Source of the DNA: CAZJUO01 sp964549245
Lineage (GTDB): Bacteria > Patescibacteriota > Patescibacteriia > UBA10025 > JAHIVO01
Length of the DNA stretch: 53,724 nt
Reading direction: 5' to 3'
Assembly: GCA_964549245.1 (NCBI GenBank)
Contig: CAZJUO010000002.1
Coordinates: 1 to 53,724, forward strand
Shown here: in pieces, positions 47,015 through 53,724 of the stretch
Position numbering within the stretch: the first letter of the stretch is position 1
Layout: the number at the start of each line of letters is the position of its first letter
Program-made: the position numbers and the translations under genes
Notes under the pieces: model-generated
Told to the model about the DNA's origin: nothing
Database searches by the model: none
The model's input: only the letters and a program-made list of their open reading frames with translations

Positions 47015-47824
47015 TTAATCAGTCAGCAGTGACTTCATTTGTTTGGTGATCAGTCGAGCGGCGAAGCCGGGGCTTAAGCGGTAAAGAAAATTCATCATTT
47101 TTGAGTCATTACCCACAAATACCCGTGCCTTATTCTTAGCTATGCCGCGGATTATTATCTGGGCAGCTTTTTCTGGTGATAAGGTTTTGTAACTTTTGGC
47201 GGCTGTACTGCCATTTGCTACGGGGTTTTTCACACCGGAATTCGCGGTAATATTGGTATTGGTAGCTCCGGGAAAGACGACGGTTACGTGTACGTTGGTA
47301 TCTGCTAATTCAGCATGTAATCCCTCGGTCAGTAATTTGACGGCTGCTTTTGAAGCGCCATAGACGCTTTGGCCGGGCACGGGTAAAAAGCCGCCCATAC
47401 TGGAAACGTTGACGATATGGGCTGCGGGCCGTTTAAGCAAGTACGGTAAAAATGCTTTGGTCATATAGAGTGTGCCGTAGAAATTGACATTCATTACCCG
47501 ATTGATGGCTGTTTCGTCCAGATCATTGATTTTGACAAATGGTTGAATAATGCCAGCATTATTAACGAGGCCGTCCACTGCCTTGTGCGCAGCTATAATT
47601 TTTTCCGGAAGTTTTTCTACTGCTTGCTTGTCGGTTATATTAACGATGTGTGTGGACAGACGGCTGGCGCGTTTACTAGCTAGTGTTTTAGTCTCCTGTA
47701 GAGTTTGTGCGTTGATATCGACCGCGGCCACGCTGGCCCCCTGTTTGAGTAAGGTTAACGTTAGAGCACGGCCGATACCGCTGCCGCCGCCGGTGACGAC
47801 TATGGTTTTGTTATGTATATTCAT
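47015..47824 (-). CDS. Short-chain dehydrogenase/reductase
   Basis: A 269-residue SDR. TGGGSGIGRAL (11-21) is the NAD(P) glycine loop, VNNAGII the structural Asn-Ala-Gly, and the catalytic group is Ser in NVSSMGGFLP, with YGASKAA supplying Tyr and Lys. The C-terminus GFAARLITKQMKSLL is similar to acyl-modifying or steroid-like SDRs, without a specific substrate. It lies directly upstream of the nucleotidase gene. Confidence 0.9.
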   Translation of the reverse strand: MNIHNKTIVVTGGGSGIGRALTLTLLKQGASVAAVDINAQTLQETKTLASKRASRLSTHIVNITDKQAVEKLPEKIIAAHKAVDGLVNNAGIIQPFVKINDLDETAINRVMNVNFYGTLYMTKAFLPYLLKRPAAHIVNVSSMGGFLPVPGQSVYGASKAAVKLLTEGLHAELADTNVHVTVVFPGATNTNITANSGVKNPVANGSTAAKSYKTLSPEKAAQIIIRGIAKNKARVFVGNDSKMMNFLYRLSPGFAARLITKQMKSLLTD

Positions 47825-47870
47825 AGGATAATAACTTAATAATTATCTTTATATGCCTTGAGCAGGCGCA

Positions 47871-48464
47871 TTAATTTTTAGCGAAAATATAAATACCTCG
47901 TTCCACCTTACCGATTTTTGCTGACATACCTTTTAATAGTGTGGGTAACAGTACTTGATAAAATTTCGGGGAAAAGAAATCAGGATCTCCAACGGTTACT
48001 TTTGGTTTTATTCCATTTGATATTTTACTGACTAACAAAGCATGACCGAATTTTTTCTTTTTATCAAGCGCGGACATAAAGGTAATGATCATTACGTCAT
48101 GCCCCTTTTTTAGGCTCGTACGGATTAAGTTAGCCGGGTCTTCTGTGGCAGAGCGTTTATAATAGGTTACATGCAGGGGGATTTTTTTATTCCGAAAAAA
48201 ACGGTTAAACGGCCCGGCTTTATCAGAGTCCTGGCAGCCGTAACCGAGTAACGGTTTTTTGGCTGACACCTTGATGCCTTTTGGAAAGAGGTGTTTGTAT
48301 TTCGGCGGTACAACCAGTTTTAAGGCCCGGCCGATTTCCTCCTGGGTAAAGATCGGCAATTTTCTGCGCAGTAAAATCCATTGGACGGCACACGGCACGC
48401 AACACAGCCTTTGCTGGGTTAGGGGGAGATAGGAGGGGGTGACTTTTATTGATGGTTTTTTCAT
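47871..48464 (-). CDS. Peptidase C39-like (papain-fold) protein
   Basis: A 197-residue protein with the C39 layout. LTQQRLCCVPCAVQWIL (about 16-32) holds the oxyanion Gln and the catalytic Cys (either of CC), KKFGHALLVSKI the His, and VTVGDPDFF the Asp. It lacks the ABC parts of bacteriocin exporters, so it is a free-standing protease-like domain. No peptide precursor gene was identified nearby. No signal peptide. Function unclear. Confidence 0.72.
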   Translation of the reverse strand: MKKPSIKVTPSYLPLTQQRLCCVPCAVQWILLRRKLPIFTQEEIGRALKLVVPPKYKHLFPKGIKVSAKKPLLGYGCQDSDKAGPFNRFFRNKKIPLHVTYYKRSATEDPANLIRTSLKKGHDVMIITFMSALDKKKKFGHALLVSKISNGIKPKVTVGDPDFFSPKFYQVLLPTLLKGMSAKIGKVERGIYIFAKN

Positions 48465-48599
48465 GTGTAGTAATACGCGTTTTAAATTGGCGAAGGTCTT
48501 TGGTACCTTGGTAAGCTCGATGTTTAGGTGGAGTTTACGCTTACTGCGTTCACTTCATGATTCGCACAGACAATTTCCCAGAGCGGAGGAGGTGAGATT

Positions 48600-48669
48600 C
48601 GCCCAGTCATCCGACTGGGCGCCATGCCGGATGGCATGGCAAACCCCAAGCAGAAGGGGCGAGAGCGGC
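48600..48669. repeat. Tandem hairpins inside the tRNA-Ser 3' part
   Basis: CGCCCAGTC-ATCC-GACTGGGCG (48600-48621) and GCCATGCC-GGAT-GGCATGGC (48621-48640) share a G and have complementary loops (ATCC and GGAT). A weaker CCCC-8-GGGG (48644-48659) follows, then CGAGAGCGGC, the same bases as the anticodon-stem part of the split tRNA at 49119-49128. They replace the anticodon/variable region of the tRNA copy. Confidence 0.7.
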
Positions 48670-48681
48670 TAATTAATTCAA

Positions 48682-48768
48682 CGGAAGGGGTGGGATTCGA
48701 ACCCACGGTACCCTTGCAGGTACATCGCTTTTCGAGAGCGACCCGATCGACCACTCCGGCACCCTTCC
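48682..48768 (-). tRNA. tRNA-Ser (anticodon CGA)
   Basis: On the minus strand GGAAGGG/CCCTTCC form the acceptor stem, TCGCT/AGCGA the anticodon stem with loop CTCGAAA (anticodon CGA, reads UCG). A long variable arm and the GTGGG/CCCAC T-stem with loop TTCGAAT complete it. The variable arm and the TGCCGGAGTGG D-arm confirm serine. CCA is not encoded. It starts 2 bp after the GIY-YIG stop codon. Confidence 0.95.
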
Positions 48769-48770
48769 AT

Positions 48771-49055
48771 CTATTCCTCATATTTAATTTGCTTGTACTT
48801 TCCTATTGATTTTAAAAAACTTGATAATTGTCTATTTAGGAATTTTTTACAATCACTTGTCTTTAGGAATTTCTCTCGCCGCCTGGCATCTTCCTCGAGA
48901 ATATATGCTTCATAGTGAATCAGTCGTAACGGCCGTAAGTGTTTAGTTGATTTTACCTCACCATCATGGTGTTGTTTAACCCTTTGTTTGAGTGCTGTCG
49001 TAAAGCCAGTATATAGTGTATTGTTTTTTAGGAGTAGTAGATATACAAAGTACAT
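48771..49055 (-). CDS. Solo GIY-YIG nuclease-domain protein between tRNA-Ser pieces
   Basis: About 94 residues from ATG 49055 (a GTG at 49082 falls inside a hairpin and is less likely). MYFVYLLLLKNNTLYTGFTTALKQRVKQH carries both core strands (VYL, YTG) and the catalytic Arg; RREKFLKTSDCKKFL carries the Glu. The KSTKHLRPLRLIHYEAY segment is typical of the UPF0213/YhbQ subgroup, different from the protein at 25603. It lies between hairpins and an intact tRNA-Ser, 2 bp from the latter. Possible roles are DNA repair or movement of the surrounding repeat. Confidence 0.85.
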   Translation of the reverse strand: MYFVYLLLLKNNTLYTGFTTALKQRVKQHHDGEVKSTKHLRPLRLIHYEAYILEEDARRREKFLKTSDCKKFLNRQLSSFLKSIGKYKQIKYEE

Positions 49056-49076
49056 ATTGTTATGTGAATGCGTTTT

Positions 49077-49120
49077 CGCCACGGGATGAACCCGTGGCGC
49101 CCCGAGTTAATCTCGGGGCG
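49077..49120. repeat. Tandem hairpins after the tRNA-Ser 5' half
   Basis: CGCCACGGG-ATGAA-CCCGTGGCG (49077-49099) and CGCCCCGAG-TTAAT-CTCGGGGCG (49098-49120), each with a 9-bp perfect stem, share the CG between them. They have the same CGCC...GGCG frame as the hairpins at 48600-48621. Confidence 0.75.
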
Positions 49121-49154
49121 AGAGCGGCCCGTTCAACCACTCCGGCACTCCTCC
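49119..49154 (-). pseudogene. 5' half of a tRNA-Ser
   Basis: GGAGGAG, TG, the D-arm CCGGAGTGGTTGAACGGG and the anticodon 5' strand CCGCT-CTCG are as in serine tRNAs. Beyond this the anticodon 3' strand, variable arm and T-arm 5' strand are absent and hairpins follow. The matching CGAAT-CTCAC-CTCCTCC 3' end lies at 48585-48601 on the same strand, 530 bp away. Confidence 0.75.
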
Positions 49155-49172
49155 GCTCTGGGGTTTTGATAA

Positions 49173-49715
49173 TTAACGTTTATAAATGTATACGATACTA
49201 CTGTTGGGATTTTGGGGTTTGATCTGTACAGTTTTGATAGGCTGCCATTGGGGAATTTTGAAAGCATACGAGAGGACCATAGTTCCCGGCTTCAAATCAG
49301 CCTTGAGTTTTTCTCCTACTTTTTTCATAACGCTGTCTATTAAAAAACAAAAAACTACCGTAGCTTCACTTAGATTTTCATGATAAAAATTTTTATAATA
49401 TACAGTTGTTTTAGCCTGTTGTTTTTTAATGTTCATTTTGGCCCGCCAGTAAGCCAGGGGGGTTATTTCAAAGCCGACCGTGGTAGCGCCGGCAGCCTTT
49501 TCAATAGCGATTAAAGTGCCAGCATCACCGCATCCAAGGTCATAGACGCGATCCTTGGCAGTAATGTTCGCTTCTTTGATAATGATAGGAACTAGGTTTT
49601 TTGGGCTGCGCACAAACGGCACTTTAGTATATAATAAGACGAATAAAATTACCAGCGACAGTATGGAGACAGAGACCGTGAGTATTAGAATAATAATGAG
49701 GAGAGTAAGCAGCAT
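49173..49715 (-). CDS. Membrane-anchored SAM-dependent methyltransferase
   Basis: A 180-residue protein from ATG 49715. One membrane segment (about 2-29) is followed by a Rossmann methyltransferase: RVYDLGCGDAGTLIAIEKAAG (SAM loop), TTVGFEITPLAYWRAKMN (acidic strand) and VVFCFLIDSVMKKVGEKLKADL. The LVPIIIKEANITAKDRVYDLGCGD order is common among membrane-tethered CPR methyltransferases of unknown substrate. The longer frame (ATG 49859) would run back into EndoQ and is rejected. It lies 7 bp after the EndoQ stop and is probably co-transcribed. Confidence 0.8.
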   Translation of the reverse strand: MLLTLLIIILILTVSVSILSLVILFVLLYTKVPFVRSPKNLVPIIIKEANITAKDRVYDLGCGDAGTLIAIEKAAGATTVGFEITPLAYWRAKMNIKKQQAKTTVYYKNFYHENLSEATVVFCFLIDSVMKKVGEKLKADLKPGTMVLSYAFKIPQWQPIKTVQIKPQNPNSSIVYIYKR

Positions 49716-49722
49716 ATGGTTT

Positions 49723-50982
49723 TTAAAATAGGGTTGTTTGCTTTTTTTCCGCTTGCCGCAGTTCTTGATCAGAGAAAATGGATATGGTGCCGTATTCGCC
49801 GTCGTAGCCGGGCAGTGCGGAAATAGTACCCTGACGCACGCGCCGTATGCCTTCGGCAATTGTTGGAGTTGTCATTTTTTGCAGTTCTTCCAAGGGGATG
49901 TTCAATAGTATGTTGAATTCATTTTGGCCCTTTTTTATCAGGGATTCATATTCACCTACAACGGTTTTTGTATTCACGCCTTTTTGCATGACCGCGGCGA
50001 TGATTTCTTGGAGCGGCACTAGGCTTTTGAACCCCGGACGGTTTTTGGGCTGGTACCCTTCCGGCCGGTCGGCTAATTCATTAACGCGATAGAGGACGCC
50101 GACGGTCAATTTTTTCTTGCACTTGGGGCACACCCCTTTATGCTTATTGGTCTCGTTTGGTGAGAGCCGAACTTCGCATTTGCGGTGGCCGTCAAAATGG
50201 TACCGACCTTCCTCCGGAAAAAACTCAACTGTATAGTCAATTTTATTTTTGTCATTAGTGTGCTTGATAGCTTCGAGTATTGCATCATACGTTAACGATT
50301 CTAAATTAAATACCGTGGCTTCCCGCCCCATTTTGGCTGGTGAGTGCGCGTCTGAAAAGGAGACGATTGACATGCGGTCAAGCTGGGAAAGGCGCCAGTT
50401 CATGGGAGGATCGGAGGAAAGGCCTGTTTCAATAGCATGAATATGCTTTGCCATGCCGCCAAAACATTCTTCTAACGTGTCAAAGCCGGACTTAGAGCCA
50501 AACATGGAAAACCAGGGCGTCCAGATGTGCGCTGGTATGAGCATAGCCCGGGGAGAAGTATCCATAACAATTTTTACCAGTTCTTCCGAGTCGAGACCGA
50601 GAATAGGACGACCGTCTGATTTGATATTCCCAATTGTGGCTAGCTGCGAATTAAATTTTTTCACACTGGCCAAATCAGGCATAATGATGACGTGGTGGAT
50701 ACGGCGAGCTACGTCATTTTTTTTGTAGATACAGCTTAACTCGGTAGTCAGCATGAAATGGCAGGCATGCTTGCGGTTTGTAAGCCGATAGAGGCCGTTA
50801 TCCTGCTGCTGCAATTTTTTAGTTAGCTGCCCAAACCAGGCAGGGTGCGTAAAATCAGATACGGTAATAACGTCGATGCCTTTAATATCAGCCCAGCGGG
50901 CCATTATAGGCAGTTCCATTTGCTGGGAAACGGCCCGTGAATATTTTGAGTGGAAATGTAAATCGGTAAAATAGCTTGGCAT
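49723..50982 (-). CDS. Endonuclease Q (EndoQ)-like protein, PHP domain
   Basis: A 419-residue protein matching EndoQ, first described from hyperthermophilic archaea and later from some bacteria, which cuts DNA 5' of deaminated bases. The PHP domain covers about 1-235, with metal-binding DLHFHSKYSR (7-16), TVSDFTHP, TTELSCIY, MLIPAHIWTPWFS and VSFSDAHSPAKMG. A zinc finger follows, from HRKCEV to GVCPKCKKK (about 270-297), then a helical region with LADRPEGY and NRPGFKSLVPL. The last five residues, QTTLF, fit the bacterial beta-clamp-binding pattern QxxLF. Confidence 0.85.
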   Translation of the reverse strand: MPSYFTDLHFHSKYSRAVSQQMELPIMARWADIKGIDVITVSDFTHPAWFGQLTKKLQQQDNGLYRLTNRKHACHFMLTTELSCIYKKNDVARRIHHVIIMPDLASVKKFNSQLATIGNIKSDGRPILGLDSEELVKIVMDTSPRAMLIPAHIWTPWFSMFGSKSGFDTLEECFGGMAKHIHAIETGLSSDPPMNWRLSQLDRMSIVSFSDAHSPAKMGREATVFNLESLTYDAILEAIKHTNDKNKIDYTVEFFPEEGRYHFDGHRKCEVRLSPNETNKHKGVCPKCKKKLTVGVLYRVNELADRPEGYQPKNRPGFKSLVPLQEIIAAVMQKGVNTKTVVGEYESLIKKGQNEFNILLNIPLEELQKMTTPTIAEGIRRVRQGTISALPGYDGEYGTISIFSDQELRQAEKKQTTLF

Positions 50983-51034
50983 AGGTGTAATAAATGTACA
51001 TATAGTCTACCATTGCTATTTTCTTTTCTCAAAT

Positions 51035-51064
51035 AAAAAACTGCCGATTGAATAATCAGCAGTT
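51035..51064 (-). terminator. Terminator after the glycosyltransferase gene
   Basis: An 11-pair stem AACTGCTGATT/AATCGGCAGTT with one G-T, loop ATTC, then T6 on the minus strand. Promoter-like sequence for EndoQ lies beyond it. Confidence 0.85.
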
Positions 51065-51075
51065 TGTCGAAAGGA

Positions 51076-51876
51076 TCAGTGGTTGCGGTTTTTTACCAAA
51101 ATGCCCGGTTGAGCGCTGTTGATGAGGTCATCTGCAGAAATCCCCATATCTTCATATACGGCAATAAGCGCGGCAAAAGCTTCCATAAAGCGGTGTAACT
51201 TTTTATCTAAATCTTCTTGGTCGTACTGCTGGGCACGGCGGTCATTGCCGTGACCGCGATAAAGAGCTGGATGAGGAAGCTCGAGTCGCAAGGCCTGGGG
51301 GTTATTTTGCCAGATGCGTAAAACGATTTCCATAGGAATTCCGTACCCCTTGGTGATGAGCTTTGGTGTAATTTTTTCGGCTAGCCAGACGGGTATTCCG
51401 AAATAACCTGATCGGGCATCGGTAATCTGCATTCCGGTTGTTTTTTGCAGTTCTCTGGCAAACAGGTTGTTCAGTACTACGCGGTCTAATGGCGTTCCTT
51501 GGTGGATTGATTGGGGGTGAAATCTGGAACATACCGCTATACTGGCGCCAGCCTGCAGTAAACGTATCAGTTGGATGATAAACTCCGGCCGATGTTGTCC
51601 GTCAGCGTCGATTTTAATAAGATACTCATATCGGCCATGATTAATAATAGCTTCAAAGCCAGCCTTATACGCCGCTCCCACGCCTTGGTTAGCGGCCAGC
51701 GTAACTGCTGTACAATTTCTTTGTTTAATAATGTCGGCGGTATGATCGGTAGAACCGTCGTTGACTACCCAGACGTCAGCATAGGCGCAATGATGCTGCT
51801 GTACTAATGTAATCATAGGACCCAAGGTTTGCGCGTCGTTAAATGCCGTGAACATGACCGCTGTTTTTGCTTTCAT
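51076..51876 (-). CDS. Family 2 glycosyltransferase
   Basis: A 266-residue GT2 protein. AVMFTAFNDAQTLGPMI opens the nucleotide-sugar domain, WVVNDGSTDHTADII carries the first Asp, YLIKIDADGQHRPEF is the DxD-type motif (DAD), and GMQITDARSGYFGIP is the acceptor/metal segment. It resembles polyprenol-phosphate mannosyl/glucosyl transferases (DPM-like, but without membrane segments). The start has GAGGTG upstream. It is the only gene on its transcript, since a terminator follows. Confidence 0.88.
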   Translation of the reverse strand: MKAKTAVMFTAFNDAQTLGPMITLVQQHHCAYADVWVVNDGSTDHTADIIKQRNCTAVTLAANQGVGAAYKAGFEAIINHGRYEYLIKIDADGQHRPEFIIQLIRLLQAGASIAVCSRFHPQSIHQGTPLDRVVLNNLFARELQKTTGMQITDARSGYFGIPVWLAEKITPKLITKGYGIPMEIVLRIWQNNPQALRLELPHPALYRGHGNDRRAQQYDQEDLDKKLHRFMEAFAALIAVYEDMGISADDLINSAQPGILVKNRNH

Positions 51877-51988
51877 TGCCCACCTCTTTTTTATTATTTG
51901 TGATAGTGCTTTTTTCGTTTTGTGTGATTGTTGTTTATAGCAGTGTATGGTATTTATTGGCTCATGTCAAGAAATATTTTTTTGTGAT

Positions 51989-52744
51989 TTATCCCGCGGC
52001 AATAAGCGTTTCCGCTAACCGTAGCTGTATTTGGTTGTTGACGCCCAATCCCTCGATAGGTTCAGCCGCTATGGAGGTAATTTTTACACCTTGCTGGCAG
52101 GCTCTGTGTATAAGGTCAGTTAAGTAATACTCTTTTTGGGCGTTGTTGTTTTGTAAAGCGGGGATGTTGCCCCAGAGCCATGAAGCATTAAAGCATAAAT
52201 AGGTAGGGTTTAATTCCTTGATTTTTTTCTCTTGGGCGGAGGCATCTTTCACTTCAATAATTTTATTAATATTGCCTTGTTCGTCTCTGACTATTCTGCC
52301 CAAATCATAGTAGTTTTTTCTCCAACCCCTGAAGTGCGGTACGGTAATGGTGGCCATGGTCAGTGTGGCTTTGGTTTTGGCATGATGCGAGATAATTGTT
52401 TTAATGGTTTTTGGACTGATACACGGTTTGTCGCCATATAAGATTAGTATGTATTTTTTTTGTTTATCAACCGCGTTTTGGGCGCAGGCTACAGCGTGGC
52501 CGGTGCCTAATTGTTTCGTTTGGTATGCATAGGTAAATTTTTCCCCCAGATGGTTTTTTACTCGATTAGCCTGATGGCCCACAACAATGCAGGGCTGATG
52601 TGGGTAGCCTGCTTTAGTAATTGCCCCGATGACATGGTCGATGATTGGTTTTTGGTTTAGGGGAACAAGAACCTTGGGTAGGGAATTATTATTCATCCTA
52701 GTCCCTTGGCCGGCCGCCAAGATAATTATCTGCGTATGTTCCAT
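51989..52744 (-). CDS. GlmU-like N-acetylglucosamine-1-phosphate uridylyltransferase, N-domain only
   Basis: A 251-residue nucleotidyltransferase from ATG 52744. IIILAAGQGTRMNNN (about 5-19) is the GlmU/GalU signature; LPKVLVPLNQKPIIDHVI, QLGTGHAVACAQNAV and LYGDKPCISPKT follow. EGLGVNNQIQLRLAE near the C-terminus is the GlmU GVN segment. The left-handed beta-helix acetyltransferase domain of full GlmU is missing, as in several reduced genomes. It makes a UDP-sugar or similar product. The longer frame to 52888 runs through repeats and is rejected. Confidence 0.85.
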   Translation of the reverse strand: MEHTQIIILAAGQGTRMNNNSLPKVLVPLNQKPIIDHVIGAITKAGYPHQPCIVVGHQANRVKNHLGEKFTYAYQTKQLGTGHAVACAQNAVDKQKKYILILYGDKPCISPKTIKTIISHHAKTKATLTMATITVPHFRGWRKNYYDLGRIVRDEQGNINKIIEVKDASAQEKKIKELNPTYLCFNASWLWGNIPALQNNNAQKEYYLTDLIHRACQQGVKITSIAAEPIEGLGVNNQIQLRLAETLIAAG

Positions 52745-52872
52745 GATTTTATGATTGTTGGTAGTTTGTATAAAAAATGATAAATGTAGTGTATCATTAA
52801 GTAATAGTAACAGCAATGCGATACTGCCTGCGGCATTATTATCATATAATGACTGATTTTTAAATTTTGTCC

Positions 52873-53097
52873 GGGCAAGCTTTCCCACGGGCGATCACGC
52901 ACTTCGCCCTCCGCACCCATGACCGAGTCATGTTTGCTTCAGGCTCCATGCGTGTCTCCCTTTTCCTCGTCCGCCCATTGGCGGACTCGGATTTCGAGTA
53001 AAGGAACAACACTCTTCTAGTTGAAGAGCGTCTTTCATATAAACTGGCGATGGCCTACCCCTCGGCTCGTTTTACTCGCTCGGGGCAAGCTTTCCCA
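52873..53097. repeat. 5S-derived repeat block with hairpins
   Basis: The last 21 bp of the 5S region (53137-53157) recur exactly at 53038-53058. There they are followed by CCCTCGGCTCG...CGGGG and then CAAGCTTTCCC, so a GC-rich insert sits where 5S continues TTTCCC. The 15-bp GGGCAAGCTTTCCCA recurs at 52873-52887 and 53083-53097. Between are hairpins GGGCGA-9-TCGCCC (52889-52909), CATGAC-CGA-GTCATG (52918-52932) and GTCCGCC-CATT-GGCGGAC (52969-52986). No gene is seen between 52745 and 53100. Confidence 0.65.
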
Positions 53098-53101
53098 AAT
53101 C

Positions 53102-53130
53102 AAAAAACGTCTCTAGTGGTTAGAAACGCT
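53102..53130 (-). terminator. Terminator of the rRNA operon
   Basis: An eight-pair stem (CGTTTCTA/TAGAGACG on the minus strand, one G-U) with a 5-nt loop, followed by T6, 12 nt after the 5S end. A related CTCTTC/GAAGAG hairpin precedes the duplicated 5S end at about 53009-53030. Confidence 0.8.
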
Positions 53131-53142
53131 TTTTGTTATAAA

Positions 53143-53255
53143 CTGGCGATGGCCTACTTTCCCCGCGGTGTGCCCCGCAGTATCATCGGCGCAGGCAGGC
53201 TTAACTGCTGAGTTCGGAATGGGATCAGGTGTGACCCTGCCGCTTGAAGCACCAG
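53143..53255 (-). rRNA. rrf: 5S ribosomal RNA
   Basis: About 113 nt on the minus strand. CTGGTG/CGCCAG form helix I; the conserved GAACTCAGCAGTTAAGC region and CGCCGATGATACTGCGGGG are clearly 5S. It follows the 23S gene by about 200 bp in the same orientation. Confidence 0.93.
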
Positions 53256-53300
53256 AGGTTAAAAAATAAATGATTATTTCTTATACCTCCAGTCTCAAGC

Positions 53301-53399
53301 TTAATACGGTTTGATCGGCGTAAGATACAGAATGATGCTGACAAAAGCGATAACCAGAATAAACACAAAAATAAGTTGTATGTTTATTTTTTTATTCAT
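53301..53399 (-). CDS. Possible 32-residue membrane peptide in the 23S-5S spacer
   Basis: ATG (53399-53397) to TAA (53303-53301). The product starts MNKKINIQ, has one strongly hydrophobic segment (about 9-26), and ends LTPIKPY. The basic start, single membrane helix and short polar end give it a plausible single-pass topology. No Shine-Dalgarno was seen, and its position in an rRNA operon makes translation uncertain. A chance frame is possible at this length. Confidence 0.3.
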   Translation of the reverse strand: MNKKINIQLIFVFILVIAFVSIILYLTPIKPY

Positions 53400-53454
53400 A
53401 TTTTGTTTAATAATTTGGGAAAACACGTAGCAAGCAATTGCAGTCTTTTAGTGG

Positions 53455-53724
<270 letters not shown>

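Larger units (their letters stand above)
48577..49162 (-). mobile_element. Composite element: split tRNA-Ser, hairpins, GIY-YIG gene, tRNA-Ser(CGA)
   Basis: The ends are a perfect 15-bp inverted repeat, CCCAGAGCGGAGGAG (48577-48591) and its complement (49148-49162). They are longer than a tRNA acceptor stem and contain one. Reading the minus strand: tRNA-Ser 5' half, two hairpins, a solo GIY-YIG gene, an intact tRNA-Ser, three hairpins, tRNA-Ser 3' end. The broken tRNA and the complete one are both serine type. The arrangement looks like an insertion that split one tRNA gene while supplying another. No transposase is present. Confidence 0.5.

Noticed and set aside
49119..49154. A second functional tRNA-Ser
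   Set aside because: Only the acceptor 5' strand, D-arm and anticodon 5' strand are present.
48577..49162. A CRISPR array, because of repeated GC-rich hairpins
   Set aside because: The hairpins differ from one another in sequence, there are no equal spacers, and no cas gene is in the window.
48577..49162. A group I intron with a GIY-YIG homing endonuclease inside tRNA-Ser
   Set aside because: The two tRNA parts do not join to a complete tRNA (anticodon 3' strand, variable arm and half the T-arm are missing). An intact tRNA lies within, and no P/Q/R/S core was recognised. Still, a decayed intron cannot be fully excluded.
52745..52888. N-terminal extension of the GlmU-like protein
   Set aside because: The extra 48 residues precede the conserved LAAGQGTRM strand, which is normally at the very start, and the DNA leads into the repeat block.

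Overview
The window looks like a chromosomal piece of a Candidate Phyla Radiation (Patescibacteria) bacterium. This is inferred from gene style, not from a database match. The genes are small and tightly packed, often sharing TAATG or ATGA junctions. Many membrane-anchored proteins carry Thr/Asn-rich linkers. Pathways appear as single orphan genes, such as one urocanase, one PurD-like ligase and a solute-binding protein with no permease. TGA is used as a normal stop, so there is no sign of a recoded UGA. Two kinds of translation start coexist: a minority of genes have strong GGAGG sites, while many others have none and some sit 5-10 nt behind a -10 box, as expected for leaderless mRNAs.

Layout. 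1-4976 (minus) is an envelope cluster: a small membrane protein, MurB, CapA, GalU, a solute-binding protein and a pilin-like protein cut by the left edge. 5151-6975 (plus) holds an IMPase-like protein and a DEDD exonuclease. 7118-10489 (minus) is a three-gene operon: a YVDPGTGS membrane protein, a large methyltransferase and a membrane sulfatase-fold enzyme. 10727-16456 holds a Cache/HAMP receptor, a GIDE-domain protein, a lipoprotein and an ABC-2 exporter. 16608-19896 (plus) holds single genes, each with its own promoter, including ribulose-phosphate epimerase. 19994-22621 (minus) holds HEAT, Xre, DUF2178, DUF3795, DUF1801 and YwbE genes. 22622-26000 is rich in palindromic repeats and includes a GIY-YIG gene framed by inverted repeats. 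26087-30022 holds a beta-propeller protein, a candidate non-coding RNA and a PhoU-like/PiT phosphate pair. 30113-34906 (minus) is a cluster of surface proteins including DUF3160. 35026-36675 is urocanase. 36819-41029 is a lipoprotein divergent from a TetR-controlled ABC exporter with two operators. 41393-48464 holds MFS, PurD-like, MsrA, NUDIX, a frameshifted S23-type gene, a UMPH-1 nucleotidase, an SDR and a C39-like protein. 48577-49162 is a composite element bounded by a perfect 15-bp inverted repeat. 49173-52744 holds a methyltransferase, EndoQ, a GT2 glycosyltransferase and a GlmU-like uridylyltransferase. 52873-53724 holds 5S-derived repeats, the 5S gene and the 3' end of 23S, so an rRNA operon enters from the right on the minus strand.

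The most unusual signal is a family of tandem GC-rich hairpins that sit inside broken copies of structured-RNA genes. At 48577-49162 the two halves of a tRNA-Ser are separated by hairpins, a solo GIY-YIG nuclease gene and an intact tRNA-Ser(CGA). At 52873-53157 the 3' end of 5S rRNA is duplicated and interrupted in a similar way. A second solo GIY-YIG gene at 25603-25911 is framed exactly by inverted copies of another palindromic repeat, and its stop codon lies in the repeat. Together these suggest an undescribed mobile or repeat-propagating system built on palindromes and a single-domain GIY-YIG nuclease.
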